A DNA stretch of 64,000 bases from Pseudomonas oryzihabitans NBRC 102199. Lineage in GTDB: Bacteria > Pseudomonadota > Gammaproteobacteria > Pseudomonadales > Pseudomonadaceae. Under the pieces are notes generated by a model. That model searched no databases and was not told where the DNA came from. It saw nothing but the letters and a program-made list of their open reading frames with translations. A program made the translations under genes and the position numbers. The stretch is taken from positions 1 through 64,000 of the forward strand of contig NZ_BBIT01000001.1 of NCBI RefSeq assembly GCF_000730625.1, written 5' to 3'. Below are positions 19,925 through 33,798 of this stretch, in pieces (position 1 is the first letter of the stretch; every line of letters starts with the position of its first letter).

Positions 19925-21111
19925 ACGTCGTTGACGTAGCGGGTCCGCCCCGCACCCAGGCCGAACAGCGTGGCCAGCACGGCGATCAGGGTGAAGAGCA
20001 CGCCCATGGGGGCCCAGCCGTGGGTGGCGTCGTGGATGATGCCCACCAGCAGCGGACCGAGCGAGGCCAGGCTGTAGCCCGCGCCCTGGGCCATGCCCGA
20101 TAGCCGTCCGGCGGTTTCCGCATCCCGCGAGCGCAGCACCAGCAGGGCGAGCGCCAGGCTGAAGGTCCCGCCCTGGCCCAGGCCGAGTATCACCGCCCAC
20201 AGCCAGAGACTGCCGACCGGGGCGTAAAGGCAGCCCAGCAGGCCGGCGAGGGTCAGACTCATCACCACCACGATGGCCAGGCGCTGGTCCTGGCCCCGCG
20301 TCGCCAGCCAGGGGGCGGTGAGAGCGCTGACCAGTTGGGTCATCACCGAACCCGACAGCATCAGGCCGGCCTGCACCATGCCCAGGCCGCGATCCATCAG
20401 CAGGGTGGGCAGCCAGCCGAAGACGATATAGGCCAGCGACGACTGCAGGCCCATGTACAGGGTGATCTGCCAGGCCAGCCGATTGCGCCACAGCGAACCG
20501 CCAGCCCCGCGGCGCGGTGCGATGGTGGGTGGCTGGCGCAGTTGCGGCAGCCAGACCAGCAGGGCCACCACGGCGACCAGGGCCCAGGTGGCGAGGGCCG
20601 GTTGCCAGCGGCCGTCGAAGGCCTCGGCGAGCGGCGCGGTGGCCCCGGCGGCCACGGCGGCGCCGATGCACAGCATCATGGTGTAGAGCCCCATCAGCTG
20701 GCCGGCCTGGGCGGGGAAATCGCGCTTGACCAGGGCCGGCAACAGGACGCCGAGGATACCGATGCAGGCGCCGGCGATCAGGCTGCCGAGAAACAGGCCC
20801 AGGGGCGGCAGCAGGCTGCGCAGGACGATACCAGCGGCCAGCAATGCCAGGATGGCGCCGAGCGTGCGTTCGCCGCCCCAGCGGCGGGCCAGGCGCGGAG
20901 CCAGGGGCGCGAACAACCCCAGGCAGAGCACCGGCAGGGTGGTGAGCAGGCCTATGGCGCTGCTGGAAAGACCCGTGCTGGCCTCGATCTGCCGTAACAG
21001 GGGCGCCAGGCTGGAGAGCGCCGGGCGCAGGTTGAGGGCGATGAGCATGAGGCTGGCGAGCAGCAGGCCGCGTTGCCAGGGGGTAAGGGCGGAGGAGGCT
21101 GGAGAAGACAT
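19921..21111 (-). CDS. CynX/NimT-family MFS transporter
   Basis: 396 residues with about twelve membrane segments. The N-terminal ALNLRPALSSLAPLLRQIEA is typical of the CynX/NimT (cyanate permease-like) branch, whose members move small anions or drugs such as 2-nitroimidazole. ATG 21111 (MSSPASSALTPWQRGLLLA) gives the usual length, though no good ribosome site precedes it and a GTG at 21168 would add 19 residues. Convergent with the DUF4892 gene, with overlapping stop codons and no terminator between them. Confidence 0.85.
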   Translation of the reverse strand: MSSPASSALTPWQRGLLLASLMLIALNLRPALSSLAPLLRQIEASTGLSSSAIGLLTTLPVLCLGLFAPLAPRLARRWGGERTLGAILALLAAGIVLRSLLPPLGLFLGSLIAGACIGILGVLLPALVKRDFPAQAGQLMGLYTMMLCIGAAVAAGATAPLAEAFDGRWQPALATWALVAVVALLVWLPQLRQPPTIAPRRGAGGSLWRNRLAWQITLYMGLQSSLAYIVFGWLPTLLMDRGLGMVQAGLMLSGSVMTQLVSALTAPWLATRGQDQRLAIVVVMSLTLAGLLGCLYAPVGSLWLWAVILGLGQGGTFSLALALLVLRSRDAETAGRLSGMAQGAGYSLASLGPLLVGIIHDATHGWAPMGVLFTLIAVLATLFGLGAGRTRYVNDV

Positions 21112-21454
21112 GAGTACGGCTATGACCGGGGAAACTGGCAATGCTAGCGCACCCTGGCCATAACGCACGGCGCTTCCGTTCGCTACCCTTCAACGGGAAA
21201 AAATAGTTGGCGGACCGGCTAAAAAATCGCCAGTTCGTCCATCGCCGCACCGCCGCTCGCTTGTCCGGGGTCGGTTGGAGGTTTTCCACGAGGTTATCCA
21301 CAGCAACTGTGGATTACCGCCAGAAAACAGCCCTTTTGCTTTGGCTGGCGATCTGTTAGGCGCGGTCGGTGCCCGCCGGCTGACGGGCATTTGCTACTAT
21401 TACGCCCCTTCGCGCTGGCTGTCGAACCAGCGCCACCGCTGAACCGGAGTAACG
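21112..21454. other. Divergent region between the MFS gene and selD
   Basis: 343 bp. The recognisable content is a DnaA-box-like cluster near 21282-21316 (separate entry). No gene is supported. The selD start lacks a strong AGGAG (GGAGTAACG precedes it). No SECIS-like or other RNA fold was recognised. Confidence 0.6.
21294..21316. promoter_or_regulatory. Palindromic DnaA-box pair upstream of selD
   Basis: TTATCCACA at 21294-21302 is a perfect DnaA box. It faces an inverted, slightly weaker partner so that ATCCACAG (21296-21303) and CTGTGGAT (21307-21314) form perfect 8-bp arms with a 3-nt centre. A further TTTTCCACG lies about 12 bp upstream. DnaA binding or simple hairpin formation are both possible. 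Confidence 0.5.
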
Positions 21455-22489
21455 ATGACCGATCCCATTCGCCTCACCCAATACAGCCACGGCGCCGGTT
21501 GTGGTTGCAAGATCGCCCCCAAGACCCTGGAGACCATCCTGGCCGGCAGCGGCGCCCAGCACCTGGATCCGCGGTTGTGGGTGGGCAATGCCTCGCGCGA
21601 CGATGCGGCGGTCTATGGCCTGGACGAAGAGCGCGGCGTGGTCTCCACCACCGATTTCTTCATGCCCATCGTCGATGATCCCTTCGATTTCGGGCGCATC
21701 GCCGCCACCAATGCCATCAGCGACATCTACGCCATGGGCGGCGACCCCCTGCTGGCCATCGCCATCCTCGGCTGGCCGGTCAACGTGCTGCCGCCGGAAG
21801 TGGCGCGCGAGGTCATCGCCGGCGGTCGCCGCGTGTGCGACGAAGCCGGCATTCCCCTGGCGGGCGGTCATTCCATCGACGCCCCCGAGCCGATCTTCGG
21901 CCTGGCCGTGACCGGGATCGTGGAAAAGCGCCATCTCAAGCGCAATGACACCGCGACCCTGGGCAGCCGCCTCTATCTGACCAAACCGCTGGGTATCGGC
22001 ATCCTCACCACCGCCGAGAAGCGGGCGTTGCTGCGCCCCGAGGATCGCCATCTGGCGCGTGACACCATGTGCCAGCTCAATCGTCCCGGTAGCCGTTTCG
22101 GCCGCCTGGCCGGCGTCACGGCGATGACCGACGTCACCGGCTTCGGATTGCTCGGCCACCTGGTGGAGATGGCCGACGGCAGTGGCCTCACCGCCGAACT
22201 CGACTTCGCCGCCATTCCCCGCCTCGAAGGCGTGGATTTCTATCTGCAGCAGGGCTGCGTGCCTGGCGGGACCGAGCGCAACTTCGACAGCTACGGCAGC
22301 CGTATCGCCCCGCTGGACGAAGGCCGCCGCCAGCTGCTGTGCGACCCCCAGACCAGTGGCGGGCTGCTGGTGGCCGTGGCACCCGAGGGCGAGGCGGAAT
22401 TTCTCGCCGTGGCGGCGGAGCTGGGCCTGGCCCTGCAACCCATAGGGCAGCTGGTGAGCCGGCGCGCCCATGCGGTCGAGGTGGCCTGA
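21455..22489 (+). CDS. selD: Selenide, water dikinase
   Basis: 344 residues. It makes selenophosphate from selenide and ATP, the selenium donor for selenocysteine and 2-selenouridine. The N-terminal active-site motif GAGCGCKI places the catalytic Cys at 16 and Lys at 19, with cysteine rather than selenocysteine. AIR-synthase-type ATP-binding segments follow ([32 protein letters not shown]). The stop overlaps the mnmH start as TGATG, so the two are coupled. Pairing with mnmH shows at least the tRNA selenouridine route. Confidence 0.96.
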   Translation: MTDPIRLTQYSHGAGCGCKIAPKTLETILAGSGAQHLDPRLWVGNASRDDAAVYGLDEERGVVSTTDFFMPIVDDPFDFGRIAATNAISDIYAMGGDPLLAIAILGWPVNVLPPEVAREVIAGGRRVCDEAGIPLAGGHSIDAPEPIFGLAVTGIVEKRHLKRNDTATLGSRLYLTKPLGIGILTTAEKRALLRPEDRHLARDTMCQLNRPGSRFGRLAGVTAMTDVTGFGLLGHLVEMADGSGLTAELDFAAIPRLEGVDFYLQQGCVPGGTERNFDSYGSRIAPLDEGRRQLLCDPQTSGGLLVAVAPEGEAEFLAVAAELGLALQPIGQLVSRRAHAVEVA

Positions 22490-23589
22490 TGATCCAGCGT
22501 GAGGATGCCCGCGACCTGCGGGCACTGTTCCTGAGCGATGTCCCCCTGGTCGATGTCCGCGCCCCCGTGGAATTCGCCAAGGGCGCCTTTCCCCAGGCCA
22601 CCAACCTGCCGCTGATGAATGACCTGGAGCGCCAGCGCGTCGGCACCCGCTACAAGCAGCAGGGTCAGCAGGCGGCGCTGCAACTGGGTCACCAGCTGGT
22701 GTCCGGGGCGGTGAAGGAGGCGCGCATCCAGGCCTGGGCCGACTTCGCCCGGGCCCATCCGGAGGGCTACCTCTATTGCTTCCGCGGTGGCTTGCGCTCC
22801 CAGATCAGCCAGGAATGGCTGCGCAGCGAAGCCGGCATCGCCTATCCACGGGTGGTGGGTGGCTACAAGGCCATGCGTACCTTTCTCATCGATACGCTGC
22901 AGCAGGCCCTGGCCGAGTGCGGCTTCGTGGTGGTCGGTGGCATGACCGGCACCGGCAAGACCGAGGTGGTGGCCCAGCTCGACAACGCCGTCGACCTCGA
23001 AGGCCATGCCAATCACCGCGGCTCCAGCTTCGGCAAGCGGGCCACGCCCCAGCCGGGCCAGATCGATTTCGAGAACAGCCTGGCCATCGACCTGCTGCGC
23101 CGCCGTCATGGGGGGCAGGCGCAGTTCGTGCTGGAAGACGAATCGCGCCTGGTCGGTCGCTGCTCCCTGCCGCTGGAATTGCACCAGGGCATGCAGCAGT
23201 ACCCGCTGGTCTGGCTGGAAGACAGCCGGGAAAACCGCATCGAGCGCATCCTGCGCGACTATGTCATCGACCTGGCGGCGGAATTCGTGGCCCTGCACGG
23301 CCCCGAACAGGGCTTCGGCCTGTTCGCCGAACAGCTGCGCAAGAGTCTCTCCGGCATTGCCAAGCGTCTGGGGGGCGAACGCTTCCAGCGCCTGTCGGCC
23401 ATTCTCGAGGACGCCCTCGCCGAGCAGGAGCGCTCGGGCGACGTCGCGGCGCATCGCGGCTGGATCGAGGGTCTGCTGGCGGAATACTACGATCCCATGT
23501 ACGCCTATCAGCGCGAGAGCAAGGCGTCCCGGGTGATCTTCAGCGGCGACCAGGCCGCGGTGGTCGAGTTTCTGCGCAACCGGCGCTGA
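22489..23589 (+). CDS. mnmH: tRNA 2-selenouridine synthase
   Basis: 366 residues (also called SelU/YbbB). It replaces sulfur by selenium in 2-thiouridine at the wobble position of some tRNAs, by way of a geranylated intermediate. The rhodanese domain has its catalytic Cys97 in [14 protein letters not shown]-loop domain follows with [11 protein letters not shown] at about 150-160. ATG 22489 shares its A with the selD stop; the open frame continues upstream inside selD but is shadow. Second gene of the selD-mnmH operon. Confidence 0.95.
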   Translation: MIQREDARDLRALFLSDVPLVDVRAPVEFAKGAFPQATNLPLMNDLERQRVGTRYKQQGQQAALQLGHQLVSGAVKEARIQAWADFARAHPEGYLYCFRGGLRSQISQEWLRSEAGIAYPRVVGGYKAMRTFLIDTLQQALAECGFVVVGGMTGTGKTEVVAQLDNAVDLEGHANHRGSSFGKRATPQPGQIDFENSLAIDLLRRRHGGQAQFVLEDESRLVGRCSLPLELHQGMQQYPLVWLEDSRENRIERILRDYVIDLAAEFVALHGPEQGFGLFAEQLRKSLSGIAKRLGGERFQRLSAILEDALAEQERSGDVAAHRGWIEGLLAEYYDPMYAYQRESKASRVIFSGDQAAVVEFLRNRR

Positions 23590-23666
23590 ACAGTGCTTGG
23601 GGGTGGCGGTCTACGCTGCGGTTATCCGGCCGTTCCGGCCGGTTGCAGGTGCAAGGAGAAAGAGAG

Positions 23667-23957
23667 ATGAAAGCGAAACTGGTTCCCGTCCTGGCCGCTA
23701 TGCTGGCTGCCGTGGTGCTCGCTGGCTGTTCGGGCAAGGTGGTCAATCGCGACAGCTGCGCCGCCCAGACCCGTTCCGCCTGGCAGGAACTCGACCTGGC
23801 CAAGGCCGAAGGCTTTTCCGGCACGGTGAGCTACTCCAAGGCGCTGGCCTTGCTGTCCACCGCCAAGACGCAGCAGCAGGTCGAGGCCTACACCGGTTGC
23901 GTGAAGAACGCCGAAAAGGCGCGCTTCTACATTCGCGAGTCCCGCGCCGGTCGCTGA
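23667..23957 (+). CDS. Small lipoprotein of unknown function
   Basis: 96 residues. Lipobox VVLAGC places the lipidated cysteine at about residue 20 after a short signal peptide. The mature part has two more cysteines (RDSCAAQT and YTGCVKNAEKAR) and predicted helices. The ATG at 23667 has AAGGAGA upstream. A conserved lipoprotein in this position after mnmH is, to my recollection, shared by other pseudomonads. No enzymatic motif. It lies 77 bp after mnmH, past a short CCGGCC hairpin, so may have its own promoter. Confidence 0.75.
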   Translation: MKAKLVPVLAAMLAAVVLAGCSGKVVNRDSCAAQTRSAWQELDLAKAEGFSGTVSYSKALALLSTAKTQQQVEAYTGCVKNAEKARFYIRESRAGR

Positions 23958-24046
23958 TCGCTCGGCTCCCTGGCCAACGGCCGCCGTCCAAAGCGACGCC
24001 GACATAACCGCGCGCGACGGATAGTGGCGGTTTGCTCCGCACCCTC

Positions 24047-24073
24047 TCAAGAATCGGCTTCTGCAGACGACAG
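24047..24073 (+). promoter_or_regulatory. Candidate FliA (sigma-28) promoter of the chemoreceptor
   Basis: TCAAGAAT (24047-24054), an 11-bp spacer, then GACGACAG (24066-24073), 32 bp before the chemoreceptor ATG. It matches TAAAGTTT-N11-GCCGATAA at five of eight positions in each half. Chemoreceptor genes are often FliA-dependent, which supports the weak match. Confidence 0.4.
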
Positions 24074-24105
24074 CGTCGGTAGAACTCATTTTGTCGGGGT
24101 GCGGT

Positions 24106-26058
24106 ATGAAAGGGATTGCGCGCTATCGCCTGGCCAATTGGCGAACCGCGACCAAGCTGGCGGTGGGCTTCGGGCTGGTGCTGCTGCTGACCCTGGTGGT
24201 GGCCCTGCAGGGCGGGCTCGCACTCAAGGATGTCGAGCATAGATTCGGCTCCCTGCGCGACATGGCGGCGATCAACCGGCAGGTGATGCAGGTCCGCGCC
24301 CTGGAGCAGGGCTTTCGCCTGAGTGGCGAGGCCGCCCAGGCCGAGCATCTACGGCAGGCCCTGCCGGCAGTGCTCGAGCGGTTGGGACAGCTGGAGGCCG
24401 AGGTGGGCAGTGCCAACGCTGTCGACCTCGGCGCCGCCCGTGAGGCCATCCAGGCCTATGGCGCTGCCTTCGCCGACTTCGAACGACTCCACACCTCGCG
24501 CCGTCTGGCCATGGAGGGGGCCGCCTTTCTGGTAGAGGGCGCGGCCAACAGCCTGGACATCCTCCAGTCCGGTCTGCTGGATGACGGCGCCTATGCCCTC
24601 AAGGATTCCGGCGGCAAGCAGGGCGCCGAACTCCTGACCCTGTCGCAGCAGGTCGGCGAACTCTATCGCCTGATGCTCAAGAGTCTTGACGAAGCCCAGG
24701 CACGGGCCGGCAAGAGCACGGTGGACGACCAGCCGCTGCCCTCGGCCAGTGCCGCCCTGGAATTGCTGGCCAAGGTCGAGCCGCAACTGAGCGATCCGGC
24801 CTATTCCTCGGTCATCCAGGACGTCTCCACCAACATCAAGGAATTCATCCGCCGCCTCGGCGACTATGCCGCCGCCCTGGCCCAGGAGCAGACCGCCGGT
24901 GCGCGGATGACCAGCCTGGCCGAGACCGCGGTGCAGCGGGTCGATGCCCTCTATGGGCAACAGGAAACCGAACTGCAGGCGATGATGACCAAGCGCCTGC
25001 TGACCATCGGCGGCGTGGCCCTGCTGGCGCTGATCGTCGGCGCCCTGGCTGCGCTGATCATCACCCTGGCCATCGTCCGGCCGCTGCGCAAGGTGATCGC
25101 CGCCGCCGAGCGCATCGCCCAGGGCCAGCTGGATGTCGAGTTGACGGTGGATCGGGGCGACGAGATCGGCCAGTTGCAGCGTTCCAGCGCCAGCATGGTG
25201 GCGGCGCTGCGCGGCATGGTCCTGCAGCTGCAGAGCGGTATCGGCCGGCTTGGCCAGTCCGCCGCCGCCCTGGCCGAACAGGCCCGCGAGGCGCAGCGGG
25301 GCGTGACCCGGCAGCGCGAGGAAACCGATCAGGTGGCCGCGGCCATGGCCGAACTGGCCGCCACGGCCCAGGGGGTCGCCGCAGATGCCGAGGCCGCCGC
25401 CGGTGCCGGCGATCAGGCCGAGCGCCAGGTCAGCGATGGCCAGGCGGTGATCGGCCGCAGTCTGGCCGGTATCGAGACCCTGGGGGTGGATGTCCGGTCC
25501 GCGGCGGAGCGCCTCGAAGGCGTGTCCCACGACAGCCAGGCGATCAGCAGTGTGCTGGACGTGATCAAGGCGGTGGCCGAGCAGACCAACCTGCTGGCGC
25601 TCAACGCGGCCATCGAGGCGGCGCGTGCCGGTGAGCAGGGGCGAGGGTTCGCCGTGGTCGCTGACGAAGTCCGGGCCCTGGCGCGCCGTACCCAGCAGTC
25701 GAGCGTCGAGATCGAACGGCTCATCGTGGTGTTGCAGAAGGGCAGCGGCGAAGCGGTCGCACGGATGCAGCAGAGCGAGACCCTGCTCGTCGACACCCTG
25801 GACAGTGCCGGCGATACCCGGCGCGCCTTTGCCGGTATCGCCACGGCGGTGGCCAGCATCCAGCAGAGGAATCAGCAGATCGCCGCGGCGGCCGTGCAGC
25901 AGCGCGGGGTGGCCGAAGAGGTGGCGGTCAATGTCACCCGGATTCGCGACGGCGCCGATCAGTCCAGCCAGGCGATGGCGGCCACGGCCTCAGCCAGCCG
26001 CGAGCTGGCCGAACTGGGTGACGAGCTCGCGCGCCTGGTGCAGCGCTTCCACGTCTGA
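24106..26058 (+). CDS. Methyl-accepting chemotaxis protein
   Basis: 650 residues. The first membrane segment spans about 18-38, and a periplasmic, entirely helical sensor of about 255 residues follows. The second membrane segment is at about 296-318, then a HAMP domain and a cytoplasmic signalling coiled coil. The conserved hairpin tip [20 protein letters not shown] starts near residue 490, followed by [15 protein letters not shown]. The large helical sensor resembles a helical-bimodular or four-helix-bundle ligand domain; ligand unknown. ATG 24106 is preferred to a TTG at 24091; neither has a classical ribosome site. A candidate FliA promoter precedes it. Confidence 0.93.
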   Translation: MKGIARYRLANWRTATKLAVGFGLVLLLTLVVALQGGLALKDVEHRFGSLRDMAAINRQVMQVRALEQGFRLSGEAAQAEHLRQALPAVLERLGQLEAEVGSANAVDLGAAREAIQAYGAAFADFERLHTSRRLAMEGAAFLVEGAANSLDILQSGLLDDGAYALKDSGGKQGAELLTLSQQVGELYRLMLKSLDEAQARAGKSTVDDQPLPSASAALELLAKVEPQLSDPAYSSVIQDVSTNIKEFIRRLGDYAAALAQEQTAGARMTSLAETAVQRVDALYGQQETELQAMMTKRLLTIGGVALLALIVGALAALIITLAIVRPLRKVIAAAERIAQGQLDVELTVDRGDEIGQLQRSSASMVAALRGMVLQLQSGIGRLGQSAAALAEQAREAQRGVTRQREETDQVAAAMAELAATAQGVAADAEAAAGAGDQAERQVSDGQAVIGRSLAGIETLGVDVRSAAERLEGVSHDSQAISSVLDVIKAVAEQTNLLALNAAIEAARAGEQGRGFAVVADEVRALARRTQQSSVEIERLIVVLQKGSGEAVARMQQSETLLVDTLDSAGDTRRAFAGIATAVASIQQRNQQIAAAAVQQRGVAEEVAVNVTRIRDGADQSSQAMAATASASRELAELGDELARLVQRFHV

Positions 26059-26067
26059 TCGACTCCG

Positions 26068-26802
26068 CTACTGGGCGTTGAGCGCCTGGCCAGTGGTGCC
26101 CCGGCTGGCCGGACCGAGCAGATAGAGATAGACCGGCAGGATGGCCTCCGCCGCGGGCACCCGGGCCGGGTCCTCTTCGGGATAGGCCGCCGCCCGCATG
26201 GCGGTGCGGGTACCGCCCGGGTTGACGCTGTTGACCCGGATGCCGTCCTCGGCCAGCTCCTCGGCCCAGACCTGCATCAGGCCCTCGGTGGCGAACTTGG
26301 ACACCGAATAGGCGCCCCAGCCGCCCCGGCCCTTGCGACCGACACTGCTGGACGTGAAGATCAGCGAGGCCTCACCGGCCGCCCTGAGCAGCGGCAGCAG
26401 GGCCTGGGTCAGGGCGAAGCCGGCCTGGACATTGACCTGCAGCACCTGCGCCAGCGCGGCGGCGGGCGTCTCTTCCAGCAGCACCCGCGGCCCGAGCAGG
26501 CCGGCGTTGTGCACCAGGCCATCCAGGCGCCCGTGACGTTGTCTCAGCCGCTCCGCCACGGCGGCATAGGCGGCCGCATCGGCCTGTTCGAGATCCAGCA
26601 CCAGGGTCTCGGCCTGGCCACCGCTGGCCAGGATCTCCTGACACACCTGATCCAGCGCCGCGGCATCGCGACCCTGGAGGATGACGCTGGCGCCCAGGGC
26701 GGCGCAGCCCTTGGCGAGGGCGGCGCCGATGCCGCGATTGGCACCGGTGACGAGGATAATGCGGTCCTTGAGCAGCTCGGCCGGAGCCTGGTAGTCGAAC
26801 AT
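26068..26802 (-). CDS. YciK-family short-chain oxidoreductase
   Basis: 244 residues, classical SDR. The cofactor motif VTGANRGIG is near residues 21-29, NNAG is replaced by HNAG, and the active site is Ser plus YSVSK (TSSSVGRKGRGGWGAYSVSK). It begins MFDYQAPAELLKDR, as in YciK proteins. ATG 26802 has AGAGG about 6 nt upstream. It starts only a few bases after mupP ends and is the third gene of the ubiG-mupP-yciK run conserved in pseudomonads. Substrate unknown. Confidence 0.88.
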   Translation of the reverse strand: MFDYQAPAELLKDRIILVTGANRGIGAALAKGCAALGASVILQGRDAAALDQVCQEILASGGQAETLVLDLEQADAAAYAAVAERLRQRHGRLDGLVHNAGLLGPRVLLEETPAAALAQVLQVNVQAGFALTQALLPLLRAAGEASLIFTSSSVGRKGRGGWGAYSVSKFATEGLMQVWAEELAEDGIRVNSVNPGGTRTAMRAAAYPEEDPARVPAAEAILPVYLYLLGPASRGTTGQALNAQ

Positions 26803-26810
26803 CTGAACCT

Positions 26811-27482
26811 CTAGCAGCCGCACAGCGCGCGATCGAGCAGGGCGCGCAATTCCAGCGGATGGTCGATGATGGCGTCCGCGCCCCAGTGCTCGGGGCGGTC
26901 GTCCGGATGGATGTAGCCGTAGCGCGCTGCCACCGTCTTGCTGCCGGCGGCGCGACCGGATTCGATGTCGCGCAGGTCGTCACCGATGAACAGGGCGGTC
27001 TGCGGATCCACGTCCAGTTGCCGGCAGGCCAGCAGCACCATCTCCGGATCCGGCTTGCTGTGCGTGACATGGTCCGGGCAGACCAGGCAGGCCGAGCGCT
27101 CGGCCAGGCCCAGGCGCTGCATGATCGGCTCGGCGAAGCGCACCGGCTTGTTGGTCACCACGCCCCAACGCAACCGGGCGGCGTCGAGATCGTGCAGGAT
27201 CTCGTCCATGCCGTCGAACAGCCGGGTGTGGACCGCGCATTGCGTCTGGTAGCGCTCGAGAAACTCCAGTCGCAGGGGTTCGAGTTCGGCGCCCAGGGGG
27301 TCGATCTCGAAGCCGGCCAGGATCATCGCCTTGGCACCACCGGAGATGACCCCGCGCAGGCGGGCCTCATCGGCGGGCGCGAGGCCCCTGTCCTGGCGCA
27401 TGCCCTGGATGATGGCGATGAAGTCCGGCGCCGTGTCGAGCAGGGTGCCATCCATGTCGAAGAGGACCGCTTGCAGACGCAT
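26811..27482 (-). CDS. mupP: N-acetylmuramic acid 6-phosphate phosphatase (HAD family)
   Basis: 223 residues with all HAD motifs: [11 protein letters not shown] (I), VVTNKP (II), KPDPEM (III) and FIGDDLRDI (IV). In Pseudomonas, MupP dephosphorylates MurNAc 6-phosphate in the cell-wall recycling route that bypasses de novo UDP-MurNAc synthesis and affects fosfomycin tolerance and ampC induction. The position between ubiG and yciK is the conserved Pseudomonas context, which favours MupP over phosphoglycolate phosphatase (Gph). The start is 3 bp from the ubiG stop, so they are coupled. Confidence 0.88.
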   Translation of the reverse strand: MRLQAVLFDMDGTLLDTAPDFIAIIQGMRQDRGLAPADEARLRGVISGGAKAMILAGFEIDPLGAELEPLRLEFLERYQTQCAVHTRLFDGMDEILHDLDAARLRWGVVTNKPVRFAEPIMQRLGLAERSACLVCPDHVTHSKPDPEMVLLACRQLDVDPQTALFIGDDLRDIESGRAAGSKTVAARYGYIHPDDRPEHWGADAIIDHPLELRALLDRALCGC

Positions 27483-27485
27483 GGC

Positions 27486-28184
27486 CTAGTCCTCGCGCTG
27501 GGTGCGCACCATGTAGTTCACCGTCACGTCGCCTTCGAGCTTGTATCTCTTGGTCAGCGGGTTGTAGGTGAGGCCGATGACGTCGCGCAGGTTGAGGCCG
27601 GCGGCGCGGGCCCAGGCACCCAGTTCCGAGGGGCGGATGAACTTGCGGAAATCGTGGGTGCCCCGCGGCAGCAAGCGCAGCACGTATTCGGCACCGACAA
27701 TGGCGAACAGATAGGCCTTGGGATTGCGGTTGATGGTGGAAAAGAACACCTGGCCGCCCGGCTTGACCAGGTCGTGGCAGGCCTTGATCACCGAGGAGGG
27801 ATCCGGCACGTGCTCGAGCATCTCCAGGCAGGTCACCACGTCATAGGTGCCGGCGTGCTTGCGCGCGTGGTCCTCGGTGGTCTCCTGGATGTACTCCACT
27901 GGCACGCCGGATTCCAGCTGGTGCAGGCGGGCGACGGCCAGGGGCGCCTCGGCCATGTCGATGCCGGTCACCTGGGCACCACGTTGTGCCATGGCTTCGC
28001 TGAGGATGCCACCGCCGCAGCCGACGTCCAGTACCTTCTTGCCGGCCAGGCCGGCGTGCTGGTCGATCCAGTTGACGCGCAGCGGATTGATGTCGTGCAG
28101 CGGCTTGAATTCGCTCTCGCGATCCCACCAGCGGTAGGCGAGGGCCTCGAACTTGGCGATCTCGGCGTTATCGACGTTGGACAT
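27486..28184 (-). CDS. ubiG: Ubiquinone biosynthesis O-methyltransferase
   Basis: 232 residues. It catalyses the two O-methylations of ubiquinone synthesis with S-adenosylmethionine. SAM-binding motif [20 protein letters not shown], then GIDMAE and a post-I region [11 protein letters not shown]. The start [13 protein letters not shown] at ATG 28184 has GGAG 7 nt upstream and gives the usual Pseudomonas length; the frame extends to 28247. First gene of the ubiG-mupP-yciK operon, 32 bp downstream of the deaminase gene. Confidence 0.95.
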   Translation of the reverse strand: MSNVDNAEIAKFEALAYRWWDRESEFKPLHDINPLRVNWIDQHAGLAGKKVLDVGCGGGILSEAMAQRGAQVTGIDMAEAPLAVARLHQLESGVPVEYIQETTEDHARKHAGTYDVVTCLEMLEHVPDPSSVIKACHDLVKPGGQVFFSTINRNPKAYLFAIVGAEYVLRLLPRGTHDFRKFIRPSELGAWARAAGLNLRDVIGLTYNPLTKRYKLEGDVTVNYMVRTQRED

Positions 28185-28216
28185 GGGGTTCTCCAGAGGC
28201 AAGGGAGCGGGGCGCG

Positions 28217-29542
28217 TCAGACGCCCTGCTGGATACGGGTGGCCCACTGCTGCGCATTGGCTATGAGTTCGGCCTCGTCCAGGCGCACGAGTTCGCTCTG
28301 GCGCAGCAGCGGCACGCCGCCGACCCAGACGTCGCTGACGCGGTCGCGGCCGGTGGCATAGATGAGTTGCGAAACGGGGTCGTAGAGCGGCTGCTGGGCG
28401 AGGCCGCTGAGGTCGACGGCGGTCAGGTCGGCGGCCTTGCCGACTTCCAGCGAGCCCAGGCAGCGCTCGAGACCCAGGGCGCGAGCACCGTTCAGGGTGG
28501 CCAGACGCAGCGCACGGTGGGCATCGAGGGCGGTGGCGGAGCCGGCCACGGCCTTGGCCAGCAGGGCGGCGGTACGGGTCTCGCCGAGCAGATCGAGATC
28601 GTTGTTGCTGGCCGCGCCGTCGGTGCCGATGGCGACGTTCACGCCGGCCTGCCAGAGCCGCTCCACCGGGCAGAAGCCGCTGGCCAGCTTGAGATTGGAT
28701 TCGGGACTGTGGATGACATGGCTGTTGGTCTCGACCAGGTTTTCCAGGTCCTCGTCGTCCACCTGGGTCATGTGCACCGCCTGGAAGCGCGGCCCGAGCA
28801 GGCCCAGTCGCCGCAGCCGGCTGAGCGGCCGCTCACCGGTCTGCTGCAGCGCCTGCTCCACCTCGAAGGCGGTCTCGTGCACATGCATCTGGATCGGTGC
28901 CTGCAGTTGCTCGGCCAAGACCAGGATCTGTTCGAGCTTGGCGTCGGCCACGGTATAGGGCGCATGGGGGCCGAAGGCCACGCTGATGCGCTCGTGCAGC
29001 TTCATGTCGTCGAACAGTTCCAGGCCACGGCGGATCATGTCGTCCGCGGTGCGGGCGCCGGGAATGGGGAAGTCGAGGATCGGCAGGCAGACCTGGGCGC
29101 GCACCCCGGTGCGATGGATCGCCTCGCAGGCCACCTGGGGGTAGAAATACATGTCCGAGAAGCAGGTGATGCCGCCGCGGATCTGCTCGGCGATGGCCAG
29201 GGTGGTGCCGTCGCGGACGAAGTCCTCGTCGACCCAGCGCCCTTCGGCGGGCCAGATGTGATCCTGCAGCCAGGTCTGCAGCGGCAGGTCGTCGGCCATG
29301 CCGCGAAACAGGGTCATGGCGGCGTGACCATGGGCGTTGATCAGCCCGGGGATCAGCACCTTGCCCGGCAGCTCCAGGGTCTCCTTGGCCGGCTGGCGCA
29401 GGGCCTCGCTACGCGGCGCGAGCAGGGCGATGCAGCCGTCGCGCACGCCCAGGGCGTAATCGCGCAGGACTACTCCGGCAGGCTCCACCGGCACGATCCA
29501 GCTGGGGAGCAACAAGAGGTCCAGGGGCGCGGGGGTGGGCAT
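28217..29542 (-). CDS. mtaD: 5-methylthioadenosine/S-adenosylhomocysteine deaminase (TRZ/ATZ amidohydrolase)
   Basis: 441 residues, metal-dependent amidohydrolase fold. Metal ligands are visible as HGHAAMT (HxH), MHVHET and the [11 protein letters not shown] segment with a later Asp in [12 protein letters not shown]. In pseudomonads an enzyme of this kind deaminates methylthioadenosine to methylthioinosine, which a specific phosphorylase then splits; mtnA takes the resulting sugar phosphate. Divergent mtnA next door supports that role over other amidohydrolase substrates. ATG 29542 is chosen; a TTG at 29557 is possible, and neither has a strong ribosome site. Confidence 0.85.
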   Translation of the reverse strand: MPTPAPLDLLLLPSWIVPVEPAGVVLRDYALGVRDGCIALLAPRSEALRQPAKETLELPGKVLIPGLINAHGHAAMTLFRGMADDLPLQTWLQDHIWPAEGRWVDEDFVRDGTTLAIAEQIRGGITCFSDMYFYPQVACEAIHRTGVRAQVCLPILDFPIPGARTADDMIRRGLELFDDMKLHERISVAFGPHAPYTVADAKLEQILVLAEQLQAPIQMHVHETAFEVEQALQQTGERPLSRLRRLGLLGPRFQAVHMTQVDDEDLENLVETNSHVIHSPESNLKLASGFCPVERLWQAGVNVAIGTDGAASNNDLDLLGETRTAALLAKAVAGSATALDAHRALRLATLNGARALGLERCLGSLEVGKAADLTAVDLSGLAQQPLYDPVSQLIYATGRDRVSDVWVGGVPLLRQSELVRLDEAELIANAQQWATRIQQGV

Positions 29543-29660
29543 CGGCGGCGGTTCCAAGGGGGGCGAGCCGGCAGTATAGCGGTCCTTGCGGCGCTACCGC
29601 TAAATCCGCACGCCGATGCCGGTATACTGGCTGGCTACAGATTCAGGTCGAGGAGAGATC

Positions 29661-30734
<1,074 letters not shown>

Positions 30735-30767
30735 GGTGATCGCCAGGGGCGGATACATCCCTGAATG

Positions 30768-30776
30768 TGTTAGAAT
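30768..30776 (+). promoter_or_regulatory. Extended -10 of a candidate gyrA promoter
   Basis: TGTTAGAAT: a TG one base before the hexamer TAGAAT (30771-30776), about 190 bp before the gyrA ATG. No good -35 is seen at the right distance, as is common for extended -10 promoters. The leader between here and gyrA is GC-rich and can form hairpins; gyrA promoters are often supercoiling-sensitive. Confidence 0.45.
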
Positions 30777-30966
30777 TTCGCTCTTTGCACAGGCTTTGTT
30801 CGAAAGCCCTCGGCAGGCGGTGATGCAGTGCTGAAAACCGGCTGGAGCGCCTTCGCGCCGCCGGTGGCAGGCGCCGCCAGACGGGCTTTCGCCTCTCCTA
30901 TATCAGGCTCGACCGACATGCGGACGAGCCCTAGCGCTTTTCAGATCAGAAGGAACCAGGCTTCTC

Positions 30967-33797
<2,831 letters not shown>

Positions 33798-33798
<1 letters not shown>

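Noticed and set aside
18422-21301. A 959-residue minus-strand frame spanning the hydrolase, DUF4892 and MFS genes
   Set aside because: Arg/Pro/Gln-rich shadow crossing several well-supported genes on both strands.
26859-28361. A 500-residue plus-strand frame antisense to mupP and ubiG
   Set aside because: Shadow composition, no start site, and both sense genes have full catalytic motifs.
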